64,000 nucleotides of DNA, from contig JXTC01000122.1 of assembly GCA_002914845.1 (NCBI GenBank), positions 146,444 through 210,443 on the forward strand. The letters run 5' to 3'. The DNA is from Trema orientale. Its lineage: Eukaryota; Streptophyta; Magnoliopsida; Rosales; Cannabaceae. The translations under genes and the position numbers were made by a program. Under the pieces are notes generated by a model. It ran no database searches, was not told where the DNA came from, and saw nothing but the letters and a program-made list of their open reading frames with translations. This document shows positions 48,560-60,666 of this stretch, piece after piece (the stretch's first letter is position 1; every line of letters begins with the position of its first letter).

Positions 48560-51131
48560 ATGGGTTGGAACTCCACGATTTAAGTCAAAAGGACCGAAAT
48601 CTACCGAAAAATCAACCCGAAATCAAAATAGGTTGAAAATCAACCTCTTCTATTACAGTGTTTTCGGTCGACCGAAACAATAGAATCAGTCAACTAGAAA
48701 CACTATTACAGCACAAATCTGAAAAATTCCAGATTCTTGTAAATTGCCCAAAACACCAAAAAATCGCCAAAATTGGGTGTTTTAAGTACTAATTCTTTAA
48801 AAATAATGACCCACAGCCAAAACCTTACCCTCATAGCATCAAATAACTCTACAAATTATATAAATCACATATCATACGTGTAAAATTTTACAAATGGAAA
48901 TTTAATTGTTATTTTTAGAAAAATTTATAAAATAGTCTTAAAAGTAAAATTCTCACAGTTTTATAATCATCGTTTAACACAGATTATTAGCAAAATTTAT
49001 AAAATAAAACTAAGTATCATCATCATCCTCATAATCCAGGCATAATAATTTTACAGACTAAATCTATGATACAAGCCCTTAAGTATTAATACAAGTCAAA
49101 ATAAATAAACAAAAGTCTTCTACATAGTTACCAATTATTCATAATCAGTAACATGCTCCTCTCTACTCTACTCTTGAATCTCCAAGGTTACACTAAACAC
49201 TCTCTAAGAGGGGAAATATAATATAGGGTTGAGCATTCACATGTTTAGCAGGAATTCAATTACCTCTTTGAATAGATGCAATTTTCCAAACCTGCATAAT
49301 TCATATTTTTTCAAATCATTTCATAAACCAAGTTTAGAAAATAATTGAGATCAAGAATAATCACATATTCAAAACTAATACCATATAATTGTACATATCA
49401 TAAATCAACCAACATATATGAGTGAGCTCTCATCTTCCCATCACGTCCCTGTAATACCTCTTTTTTAAAGGTACCCAGTATCCTGACACTACTTGGAGGT
49501 GTGTCAGCAAAACCTATGCAGGGGCCTAGGTCTGTCACTTAGCACTATAGTAACTTATCAGCAATCTAAATTACCACAATGTAATAATAGAACTCAAGTG
49601 TGTGATCCTATAGTATGTACAACATGTAACAGTTCACAATAACCAAGCATTCAATAATGAATCCAATCATGCTTTAAAATCCCACTACTTGGCATTATTC
49701 TAAGATTTAAAAATATGTATAAAAATTCACACAGTCCAATCCTAGTATAATCCAATATGTTTCAATAATTTATCAAACCATCGTATAATTCACGATTTTT
49801 TTTTTATAAATCAGTTATAATCTAATTATAAATCAAAACAGGTATAAAGCCAGGCAATTGAACTCTTATCTTGAGATAGTAGCTATACCAAGCTAACGAC
49901 ACTCGAAGAATCTCTCGTTGGTCACTTAGGTGCTCGACAAGTCATTTCGAGAATCCCGTAAGCTCACTTTGAGAAATGACGTTTCTAACATAGCCTCAAA
50001 TTGAGAAACAGACTTTACCACTATGTTTCTATCATCCAGAGCAGCTAGGTTAGATATATAATTTGTTAAATTTGGGTCTTAAACCGAGATCCGACCCGTG
50101 GCATGCAAAACGATACTATTCACGAGCCTCGTGCTTCGATTTTTATGCCACTTCGAAACATAGTGATATTTTATATCAAAGTTCGTCTCTTGATCTTACT
50201 GAATCCAAATTTGAGGTTAGAACTTCGTTTCGAGGTCCAGAGCCTTAATCGGGTCTCAAATCCAAAAATTATAAAAATATCACTTTTTGAAATAATTAGA
50301 AAATTATCCTCTTTTTCAATTCAAAAATTAACACGTCTTTGGATGTCATTTGAACGTCTAACAATCACACTTATTCATTATTTTCAGTCCTCTACAACCC
50401 CGTGTAATTATTCCAGGCTAAATAATTACTTTACCAAAATAATTATACGAATGCCATAAAATAATTTGAAAAATGGCCAAAACAGAGAAATCTTTACCAG
50501 CGGCGAGTTGACAGCCAAAATTGGCTGAAGATGGACGACAACTTCACAGCGAGCCCACCCGCAATGATGGTGTGACGAAATGACATCGAACAGTGGTCCG
50601 GTGGCTGAAAAATCGATCAGCTGATGTCGGTTTCGTGGCCTTTGACCTCTGGTGTTCGATGGCGACACTCGGCGGAGGTTGGTGTCGCAGCTTCATCGGT
50701 GACCTCTGGTTCACATGGGGTGGCACGTGGACGGCGGAGGGCAACCGTTCGGTTCCGTGTGAACAGTGACCAATTTGAGAGAAATTCGAATTCTCTCGGG
50801 TGCTTCAGCTGAGAAAAGAAAGAGTGGGGGGATTTATGTGCAATATTTGAAACTATAGCACACGTGTCAAAATTTAGTTGGTTGAGTACTATTCACATTA
50901 ATTACAATGTTTATCCTGTTTTTCAAAATTCTTTCATATATACCTCTCAGTAATAACACTTTAATTCTTCTTTTAAAGTTTTCTTTACACATACACCCAA
51001 ACAAACCTAGACTTAATATAGTATAGATACATTCCAAATATTTTTGATTAAATATTTGAAAATTCAAATTTACCAAAATACTATTTGCTTAAAAATTACA
51101 ATTTTACTCCTATAAAAAACCAGTTTTTACA
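48560..51131 (-). repeat. Long Gypsy LTR-like sequence, probable 5' LTR
   Basis: On the minus strand it starts TGTAAAAACTGG (end at 51131). A TATA-like CACATAAATCC follows near 50830, then a CT- and GC-rich leader (50500-50815). The rest is AT-rich down to about 48560, where RT sequence begins abruptly. This is the layout of long plant Gypsy LTRs. The inner boundary and the missing primer-binding site imply an internal deletion. ORFs at 50063-50812 are part of this non-coding repeat. Confidence 0.5.
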
Positions 51132-51251
51132 GTATATATATTAATATATGTACGTAGAAGGGCAAGTTGACATAGAAGTAGATCAAATGGGAATCGGGAG
51201 AAATGAAAATTTTCATTCTACTTCATATATATGTATACGTATGTATATGTA

Positions 51252-51515
51252 TAGGTTCCCAATCTAATAGGTATTTTTTTTTACCTATCTATAGGTATTT
51301 CTTTTTTTAACCATTAGATTATTATCCAACAGCTATCATAATTTGAGTGATTGGAAAAAAATAAATAAAAATAAAAACTCATTAATTAATGTTTTTCTCT
51401 TTCATCTTTTAGTATGAAAAAACATATGTGACAAATTTTAATTAGACAAAATAATAATTATAGATAGGTAAAACAAAAAACAAAAAAAAAATCACTTACT
51501 GGATTGGTTCTCCGT
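51252..51515 (+). mobile_element. AGGTATT-type MITE, direct copy
   Basis: A terminal CCAATCTAATAGGTATT stretch pairs with the inverse of the right end (CCAATCCAGTAAGTGATT). Paired ACCTATCTATAGGT segments lie beside the left end. It matches the inverse of 44715-44985. No transposase; the flanks are TA-rich, so the target duplication is unclear. Confidence 0.65.
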
Positions 51516-52984
51516 ATGTATATTATATATAGTTCATTCCATTGTTTGCATACGTTTTGGGGGAATGAAGTGCATGGGACGAGATATCAGGAAACACATT
51601 TTTTATTTTAATTGGGAAATGGGATTCCAACGAGAAGAGGTAAAAATAATCTCGTTCCCTTTCCTGATGGCTTGGGCAATATAATATCAATAATAGTTAA
51701 TTAATTCTACCTTCAACCCAGAATAATCTATCATGGATCAGTCTCAACTTGACCCCGAAGTTTAAAATATGTTAATTTTGCTTCGATGGCTTAAAATTTA
51801 GATCAAAATCTAGTTAAAGATAGTAAAATTAGATAGTTGCAAAATTAAGGAGCCAAAGCTGAGATAAAAACATAGTTTGGGGTGTGAGACTTTAAAATAT
51901 ATATTAGGTTATTTTAAAGTTAACAAGCCAAATTGTGATTAATCTTACAGTTAGGGAGCTAAAAGTGAAACTAACCTTTTTTTTTTTTTTTCCACGTTAG
52001 CGCACAAAAATGCACTAAAATTAACTGTATTTTCTATTTTTACTAGTGTTAATAGAAAAATAGGAATGTGAAATATTGACTTTTTACCATTCTTCAAAAG
52101 TTCAGAAGAAAATATTTGGATTGAATTTTATTCCTTACGAACTACTTCTTCTGTTTATTCGTTTTTATTTCATATTATAAGCCCAAGTAAGCATATGCAA
52201 ATATTGTACTTAAGGGAGAAATGAGTCACTAATGTAGTTCACACACATTTTTATGTACGTATAAACTATAATGTGTAACATATAAGTTGGCCAGAACTGT
52301 CACATTAAACTAGAAAGTAAATATTGGAACTAAACTGACAGCCAAGCCAAGGCTACTGTGTGGTGTTTATTCATCATTCATGATTAAAATAACTTTTGTT
52401 ATTACATAAAATGAATCGGAATCTCCTAAAAATTGCCATACATCAAGTTGACTCAATAAAGAATAATTATTACTGAGAAGAACAATATTATTCATTGTAA
52501 AAATGTAGGTGGAGTTTTTTCTCTCTTTTATTTTATTTTATTTTTTTTTCATAGTATAAAGTGGAGTATTAGGGGAACTGAAAAATCCCAATTACGTTAG
52601 CGAGACAAATCTCTTCTAATTAATAGTTCGGGTAGAACAACAGAAAGTATATAGATTTATTTTAGAAATTTCTTAAGTCGATTGAAGGAGATTAATAGTT
52701 CGGGTAGAACAACAGAAAGTATATAGATTTATTTTAGAAATTTCTTAAGTCGATTGAAGGAGACTAATTTTTGCAGACTTTTTAAACTAGTATTTGGTAT
52801 CTACTGATGAATGGATGAAATTTGATAAGGGCATGTTATTGTATCGGACAATTTGAAACTTTTGGTCACAGAATCACATAGCAAATGAGTAAATTGGGTA
52901 TTTCGTTGAAACTCAATGAATATTTATTTGTTTTGATTGTGTATTAAATTTCCGAAATTTAAGGTGCAAACAAAACAAATATAT
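51516..52984. other. Non-coding spacer
   Basis: No gene supported. It contains T-rich runs and the 72-base tandem duplication at 52621-52764. Confidence 0.4.
52621..52764. repeat. Perfect 72-base tandem duplication
   Basis: The unit starting TAATAGTTCGGGTAGAACAA at 52621 is repeated from 52693. The two units differ only at the last base (GGAGAT against GGAGAC). This near-identity implies a recent event. Confidence 0.9.
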
Positions 52985-52987
52985 ATG

Positions 52988-53341
52988 CACTACATAAAAA
53001 AAAAAAAACCCTTATTTTTAGTGATGATAAAAATCGTGAATAAAAGTGAATATTTTTTGACTAATTAAAGAATATCATCATCTTTATGTTATGATTGTTC
53101 GTGGCTAAAAGTTTTAGTCACAAAAATGATAATTTATTATGACTAAATGTATTCTTAGTCATAACAAATTTCATTACTATAAACATATAGACGTGACTAA
53201 AAGTATATTAGTGTTATGACTAAATATTATTTTTTAGTTGTAATCAATTATTAGTTATGACTAAATATCACTTTTAGTCAAAAAAAAACAATCTTGTTAT
53301 GACTAAAAATTTTTTCACTCAATAGTGTCTTTTTTGTAGTG
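52988..53341. mobile_element. CACTA (En/Spm) MITE
   Basis: A 354-base element starts CACTACATAAAA and ends TTTTTTGTAGTG, flanked by the 3-base duplication ATG (52985-52987 and 53342-53344). The interior carries multiple subterminal TTATGACTAAA / TTTAGTCA motifs in both orientations, the expected transposase-binding repeats of the superfamily. Non-autonomous. Confidence 0.9.
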
Positions 53342-53344
53342 ATG

Positions 53345-56300
53345 CTAGTACAATAGGGTTTTTTTTTTAAATTTTTTTATTCCATAAAAAAAACTTTTTT
53401 ATTCCATATCGATAGATGACCAATATTAACTAATAGTTGATTTTAAACTAATGACTGTAAAAATATAAATGTCATCATTTAATTTGTATTTTATACTAGT
53501 TGTTTGATTAAAATATAATGGTCAATATTGATTTTTCTATCTATAAAAAAATTAAAAAAAAAACCAACAACTCCCTCCCTATATATTTATAAATGAATTA
53601 GAAGATCTTGAATGACTTTCATAACTAGTAAAAATTTCCTTATCTGCTAATTAATGTCTCAATTTAATTAGTAGTACTGTGATTAGGTTAAGCTCTCTGT
53701 AAAGTATATCATTTTGATGTACTCATTGATATAGTAGTACTTCATAATTATTCAAAATAATATGGTCCAGCGCCGCTCTAGCAAGAATGTATCATTATTG
53801 ATAATTATAATTCAAACACATACAAAGAACTTATTAAGTTTGCGTATTCCGATTACTTTAGCTTAAAGGCTCTTCCTTACACCTTCAAAACTGAAAGTTT
53901 AACTTAACCACTAATTTCCTTGAAGAAGAATTATTTATGTTTCTGCATGCTTGCCAAAGCTTTGGATTGATGATATGCAAGCAACTACAGAACTAGGTGG
54001 GCCCTGCTGTTAGGATTAATTCAAGCATGTCTCAGAGTCTTAGGGCTGACATGATTAATTACCAAACTGAGGATTTTCCTTAACAAAAATTAAGTTTTTT
54101 GTTTTGTTTGTTTGTTTTTTTTTTTCTTTTTTTTTTTTTTCAGTTCAACTTAAATATTGGAATTTTCATTCTAATTAAAAATGACGAAATTGTCGTTTTC
54201 AGGCCTCTAAAAAAGACAAAAGTAAAAACTGGCCGGGAGAGTAATGACTTTGGATCGTTTCCTCCACAAAACACATACTAGTGGATTTTGCCTTTGTTTC
54301 AAACACCTAAAAAGATAATACGCTAGCAAAAAAGTGTGATGAAAGATAGGATTTGATGTTTAGGTAGGTCCAATATGCTTTGGCACCCTTAATTTGTAGA
54401 TCTCTTTTATCTATATAAAAAAATATGTATATATTTGAATATTAACAACAAGAGATCTAGAGAGAGAACTGAGAAGGCTTATAATTGGAAAAACCACCTA
54501 ATCAAATACACACATGATTAGGTTTCTTAATCATATATTATTGCAATTTTTTTTTTTGGGGTCCTTTCATGAAAATGGAGAAGAATATGGTTACTTTGGT
54601 ACAATGTGAGAGAATTCAAAGACCACTCAATGTAAGCCAACAGCACATATCGATGCGAGGGCACGAGGGATTCAGGAGCCATTAATATACAAAGCACTAA
54701 CATTTGCTTATTTTTAAAAATTAAAAACATTGCTTGAGATTGAGGCCTTATAGGGGAAAATTAACCCCAACGTCATGACAGAGTGAGACTGATGTCATCA
54801 TAAACCCCACAAAACAAAGGGGGGGGCCTTCTCGTGGGCTATATACGCTAGTGGTGCTGGAGCTATCATCAAATGTTTGAATTAGTGCATGCTAAAAAAA
54901 TTAAATAAAAAATACGATCCACAATAGGGGGTAGAACTACATACTATATAGTATATATAGTAGAAAAATAAGTGATACCCGAAGAAAAATAAAAAAGGTG
55001 AAAAGATATGTATAAAAGAATGGGGACCAAAGTAGCCATGCGTGTGACCACAAAAAAAAAAAAAAGAGACCGAGTCATGTCTGAATGTATATATATTCAT
55101 GCCCTAGCTAGAGATCATAGGAAAAAAAAAAAAAAGATAAAGAAAAAAACAAAAGTGAAAAATAAAAGAGCTTAGCTTATTCACATTTCGCATGGTGGTG
55201 AAGAAAATAGTATAAATGTAGTAGCAGAGAGGAGGAGAAATAGTGCCTAGTGACTGGCCTAATGTGGTAAAAGAAGACAACCGTACCAAAGATGTAGGGA
55301 AGGAGAGAATCGGCAGAGGGAGACATTGGGAATGAGCTTGTTTATTTTACTTTATTTATTTATTTCCTTTTTGTACTTGATATTATCTGATGGGTTTCCA
55401 AATTCCCTTCCGGAAAACAATTTTTATAGAAAAGTTGTTGAAGAAGGGACTAGACTACTACGGCAAAATTAGGTAAAGCCATTTCAATCAAACTTTCAAA
55501 AGGGGTACTTACTTAATGTTAAGACAAAATATTTATGTGGATATTGATCTTGTGTTTTTTTCTCTTCTAAGTTCTAATCTCTCTCTCTCTAGTCTAAATA
55601 ATTATGGTGTTGAAAAGTAAGAGGGAAATAAAAAGGTGAGTAGGGTTAATGATTTTTGCTTTACTTTTTGTAAGCCATGCTGCTTTTGTTATTTAACAGT
55701 GTAAATTACTCGGATGTTGCCAGTCAAAGAGAGATATGTATAGCTTAATAGCCAGGGCTGAAGCTTTTGTCTTGTTTTTGGCATGAAAATTGAAAACGCT
55801 TTTGGTGAGTAAGTGAAAAAGAAAGATATGTAAACCTCTTTCGGCCCAACCATCAAGCCAATAGCCGCAGAAGTACTACAGCTCCTGGTTTTACATTAGG
55901 AAACACAGCCATGACAAAGTAGCTATAAGCTTCGAATACCGTGCCCAATTTTATTCTTGCCCATTTTATTATTTTTTTCATTTTTTTTTTCAAAGTGTTG
56001 GAAACATCCATTATAATCCTCGGTGTTGTGAATGTGGGCCTTTAATTAAGAAGTTAATTTCAATGGACAAATCTTACCAACAAACCCCCCCATGGTGACA
56101 CATATTACATTTAATTTAATTACATTCTCAAATAAAATTTTTGCATCAACTAATATGTTACCAACCAATATTCCATTAATAAATATTGGGGTTGTGGTCA
56201 GGACACGATACCACCAAATGTCCTCGTAGTACTCGTATAATGATATGCATGGCCTTTAATTACTTCTTAAAGTAAAAAGAATTTTGAAAGGTATTTGGAT

Positions 56301-57000
56301 TTTGGATTTAGAACATTAGTACTCTCAAAGCCAAGGAAGTGCATTTAAAGTAAGGGGAAAAGAGAAAAGAGAAAGAAGGACAGCTTTTGGCTAAACAAAG
56401 ATCCAAGGAAGTATATACAACCTTTTTTTTTTTTTTTTTGTCTTTTCAACTTTTTACAGGCCGCTTGGATATCGTTTATGGTTCTAATTACATACACTTT
56501 CAAAAGGGTTCCAACCAGATCCTCAACCCCAAAATCTCACCTTTGAATGGCAATGAGTACACATTGCTTAGAGTACAAGGGTTATAATACTTCATTATTT
56601 TTTCGAATGCATACAATAGTAATAGCTAATGCGCGCCTTAGGGAAACTAAGCATTATGTAATTCGTTGCCATAATAATAAAGTATCTCTAGGTGTGCATG
56701 CCTTCCTCTCTTCTTAATTAGTCTTAAACTAGAAGCTAGCACATATGATATTAATGCCAATGCCATTATACATTTTTTCTCTTATCTTTTTCCGTTTTAA
56801 AACCTAATAATTGGTACCCCATATGATCACATTGCCAACACCCTTTTACCTCACTTGAAAGAAATCAAATTGAAGCATATATAATATTCTTATTTTTCCA
56901 AAAGATGATTTTTATATTTGTATAACTTGAGCCTTATATATAATTACTAATCCATCAACTAAACATAATCAATTATAAAGAGGGATATAACAAGTTACGA
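53345..57000. other. Distal upstream flank of the bHLH gene
   Basis: No convincing gene. AT-rich, with poly-T or poly-A runs (54116-54140, 55052-55065, 55121-55135, 56421-56440). The A/G-rich stretches yield only low-complexity ORFs. Regulatory elements are likely but cannot be identified by eye. Confidence 0.4.
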
Positions 57001-57132
57001 GACCTTATATAGATATAATATAGGATATATAGATATACACATTCATTAACTGAAACCAAGAAAAACATAGGAAGAGAAGGGAGAAGCTAAAGAAAGCTAG
57101 AGAAGTAGAGAGAGAGAGAGGGATATATGTAC

Positions 57133-57267
57133 ATGGAGTGTGTTCCAAGACACAATGATTACATGGTCTTGGGGAAGCAGAAAGGGTGGCGTGGAAATAG
57201 CCAAGAGTATGGAAGAACGTGGGGGCTTGACCGAGGTAGGAAGGATTCAAAGGGAAATAAAAAATAG
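57133..57267 (+). CDS. Possible 44-codon small ORF upstream of the bHLH gene
   Basis: The ATG at 57133 has a good plant start context (A at -3, G at +4). It opens 44 codons ending at TAG 57265-57267, starting M-E-C-V-P-R-H-N-D-Y and with a W- and G-rich middle. TATATAGA-type boxes (about 57005-57035) and a purine-rich leader (57055-57120) precede it, like a promoter and 5' UTR. I do not recognise the peptide, and there is no obvious signal sequence. A GTAGG at 57234 could instead be a splice donor. It may be a small peptide gene, an upstream ORF of the bHLH transcript, or chance. Confidence 0.2.
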   Translation: MECVPRHNDYMVLGKQKGWRGNSQEYGRTWGLDRGRKDSKGNKK

Positions 57268-58350
57268 AAAAAATAGAAAAAAATAATAATATTAATAATA
57301 CATTCGTTATAAAAAATAAATAGGAAAAGGAAAAGGGTTTTTAGCTAGCTAAGCCTTTTATCATGATGATACTCTCAGCCTTTTTGGTCTTTGGTCGGTC
57401 GACAATCTGTGTGTTGTGTGTTCACTCTGTTTCTGCTTGTGTTTCCCATTCCCTCCTCTCTCTCTCTACTCTCTTTCTCAGCTTTCTCTCTCTACACTGC
57501 ACTAACAGAGTGTAATTATATGCTTTGGACCAATCACAAAGCAACAAACAAATATTATTTAATTGTCATTTTTTTGTTATAATAATACTATTTTTTTTAA
57601 AATAAAAAATAAAAAATAAAAAAGAAAGATCCCGGCCCACAACCTGAAAGCTACAGGGACGGATTAGAGAATGCCGTAAGAAGAAAGGAAAGGAAAGACT
57701 AGCAGTAGTAGTACTCAACAGACTATAAATTTAGAGTGGTGGAAAGGGTTTCAGTTCAATATATTCAGAGATATATAGCCTAAGAAGAAAAATAATATAT
57801 ATATATATAAAGGAGAAAGACCAAAAAGATACCAACAAAGCAACAAAGGGGAGAAGGGAAAAAAAAAAAGGAAAAGGAAAGCTTAGTTGAAACTCCAAAC
57901 GAAGGATAAAAGGGGGTCAGCAACTTCCCACACAAAGGCGTGGCAGAAAGAAGAGAAAAAAAAAAACCCTTATAACCAAAGTTCAAAAAGAGATTTTGAG
58001 AAAGAAAGAGTTCAAAGCTGTGTCCAAAGAGAAAGAGAAAGTTAAAGAGAAAACTGATCATCACAAAGAACCAAAACCTTATATTCATCCCCATCATCAT
58101 TTTATCAAAGCAAATTAAGGTTTGTGCACATATATGTTACATATTAATATTTCCTTTTGTCGATTTCTATAGCTAGTATATATTGGTATTTCTTCCATTT
58201 TAATCAATACCCGTTTCATATTCTTAGTCCTAGACTATATTTGACTACATATGGAGCAAGTTCCATACTTGGATTTTAATTAGAAAACTGATTGTTCTAT
58301 AAATATTATATAATATACAATCTATTCTACAAAAACTTTTATTGAGAAAG
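57268..58350 (+). promoter_or_regulatory. Proximal promoter and 5' leader of the bHLH gene
   Basis: A CT-rich block (57445-57500) and a TATA-like CTATAAATT (57723-57731) precede a long purine-rich leader (about 57780-58110). AAG|GTTTGTG near 58118 and TTGAG|AAAGATG near 58346 could be the donor and acceptor of a 5' UTR intron ending just before the start codon, though the pyrimidine tract is weak. Upstream ATGs occur in the interval if it is unspliced. Confidence 0.4.
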
Positions 58351-60466
58351 ATGATGTCATGTGGGAAGAAATTAGAAGATGAAGCTGAGTGTTCAAAAAC
58401 AATCGAAAACAATATACAGGGATTTCAAGAGCAGTTTCTTCTCCACCATCAGATCATGCATCATCATCATCAGCAAGATCATCATCAGATTACGAGTGAT
58501 CATCACCATCACATCTATAATGGAGCTGGAAGATCAGCCTTGATTTTCCCTGAAGTCTCACCACTCTTGCATCCCACGGCGGCCTGGCCTCTCCCCCCGG
58601 TCCACTCCTTCAACCCGGCCCACTTCGGCCCGAACCCGGTTCGAGACGTCCACGACCCGTTTCTTGTTCCGCCTCCACCACCACCATCATCGTCATATGC
58701 TAGTTTGTTCAACAGAAGAGGCGGCGGCGCTCCATCACTACAGTTCACTTACGATGGTACACATCATCATCCCTCGTCCGACCACCTCAGAATACTGTCT
58801 GATACCATTGGGCCGGTGGTTCAACCCGTTTCGTCTCCGTTTGGGCTTCAGGCCGAGTTGGGTAAGATGACGGCCCAAGAAATCATGGATGCTAAGGCTC
58901 TTGCTGCTTCGAAGAGCCATAGCGAGGCTGAGAGGAGGAGAAGAGAGAGGATCAATAACCATCTCGCCAAGTTGCGTAGCTTATTGCCTAGCACCACCAA
59001 AGTAAGTTTTGTTCACCCAAAAAAGAGGAAAAAAAAAAAACAATTATGAGAAATTTTTATGTGTGAATTGAAAAACAATCATAACATTTTCTCAATTTTT
59101 TTTTTAAAAAACACTTGTTTCTTTTTTATACTTGTCTATATATATATATATATTTGATCACGCGTACAACATGTTGTATTTCTATATAGTAGGGGGTATA
59201 ATATACTCTTTTTAATTATAACCTTTTGAGTTGTTTTGTTTTATAGTGAACTTTTTTTTTCTAATCAAAGATCCTTGTGGATCTTCCTAAGATTCTGTTT
59301 TTTGTTAGGATGGTCTCATAACAATAATATGCTTTCGAAAAAATACCATTAGATTTAGACAGGAGGTGCAACTAATACTATTCCTTTTTTTTTTTCGAGT
59401 TAATTTTTTCTTTCTCAACCCACATTATACACATATGAAGCTTTTTCATCTTTTTGTTGTTTTTCGTTTGGGTTTATTCTCTTTTTCTGATCAGTCATTT
59501 GGTAGTTACGAGGAGAAAGGGAGAAAGAAGAAGGAAAAAAACGAAAAAAGGGAATAAGCGTTAATGTCGCTCGGCTGATACGATAAAGAGGAACCACGGA
59601 GCAGTTGAAAAGCTTTTCATGGAAATTTCTGGCCGGATATACACCCCTCCCCAGATCATATTTCATTAATTCTTTTCCATTAAAACAAATCAATAAATTA
59701 AACCTTAGACAAACTAGCATGATTGTCAGACACTCATCTTAATATACACACATAAACTTCAAAAAAAAAAAAAAAAAAGACCAACCCTTGAAAAGCGAAA
59801 CAGAAAACAAACTCAATCAAAATTACTCAAAAAAGTACCATAACGGAATTCAAACTGAAGCATATTGTCTCTTCTTTTTGACTTGTCACATTTTTATTAA
59901 TCTCTTTGTTCTTAATATGCATTTTCTTCTAATTATTATTATTATTATTTTTTTCTTTTTAGACGGACAAAGCTTCACTGCTAGCCGAAGTGATCCAACA
60001 CGTGAAGGAGCTAAAACGACAGACTTCTCTAATAGCCGAAACGAGTCCAGTCCCGACCGAAACCGATGAGCTAACCGTAGACGACGCGTCGTCTGACGAG
60101 GACGGCCGGTTCGTTATCAAGGCCTCGCTATGCTGCGAGGACCGGTCCGACCTTCTCCCTGACCTTATCAAGACCCTGAAGGCACTGCGCTTGAGAACCC
60201 TCAAAGCCGAGATAACCACGCTTGGTGGCCGAGTAAAGAACGTGTTGTTCATCACGGGAGATGAAGACTCAGGTGGCGGAGCCGACGATGACGATGAGGA
60301 CGATGATAATCAGGATCAACAATCTCATCATCATCATCAGTTCTGCATTAGTTCGATCCAGGAGGCTCTTAAGGCCGTGATTGAGAAGAAAGGTAGTGAA
60401 GATTCTTCTTCTGGGAGTGTTAAGAGGCAAAGGACCACCACTAATAACATCAATATATATCCTTGA
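58351..60466 (+). CDS. TMO5-like (bHLH32/bHLH30 clade): TMO5/bHLH30-clade bHLH transcription factor (two exons)
   Basis: Exons 58351-59001 and 59963-60466 join in phase 0 across a GT-AG intron and encode 384 residues. The basic region H190-S-E-A-E-R-R-R-R-E-R keeps the H-E-R contacts for E-box/G-box DNA. Helix-loop-helix spans about 201-240, and the intron falls in the loop, between S-T-T-K and T-D-K-A-S-L-L. An ACT-like dimerisation domain lies at about 266-315. The N-terminus is histidine-rich (32-54) with a proline run (108-112). An acidic stretch (about 317-336) and a second histidine run follow the ACT-like region. In Arabidopsis this clade (TMO5, T5L1) dimerises with LHW to promote periclinal division and cytokinin synthesis in vascular cells; that role is inferred here. 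I chose ATG 58351; a second ATG follows at once. Confidence 0.93.
59002..59962 (+). other. Intron of the bHLH gene
   Basis: Starts GTAAGTTTTG and ends TTTTTCTTTTTAG after a T-rich tract. It is 961 bases, interrupting the loop of the HLH in phase 0. It holds AT microsatellite (59139-59152) and A/T homopolymers and no nested gene. Confidence 0.9.
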
Positions 60467-60626
60467 AAAAGAACAAAAAGATGATCACACGTTATTACAT
60501 AATAGGTCTTGTTTTGTTATTTTATCATGATCAAGGCCTTTATAATTTTACGTACGTACTACTTTCTTTTTTTTCTTCTTTTTATTTTTCTTTTGTCTAG
60601 TAATTATATTTTCTCGTGGGGGTGTG

Positions 60627-60666
<40 letters not shown>

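Noticed and set aside
50063..50812. Cluster of overlapping ORFs on both strands
   Set aside because: It lies in the leader part of a Gypsy LTR-like repeat; no protein family features.
58342..58350. Extended N-terminus of the bHLH protein from position 58342
   Set aside because: That extension begins at TTG, not ATG. The first ATG is at 58351.
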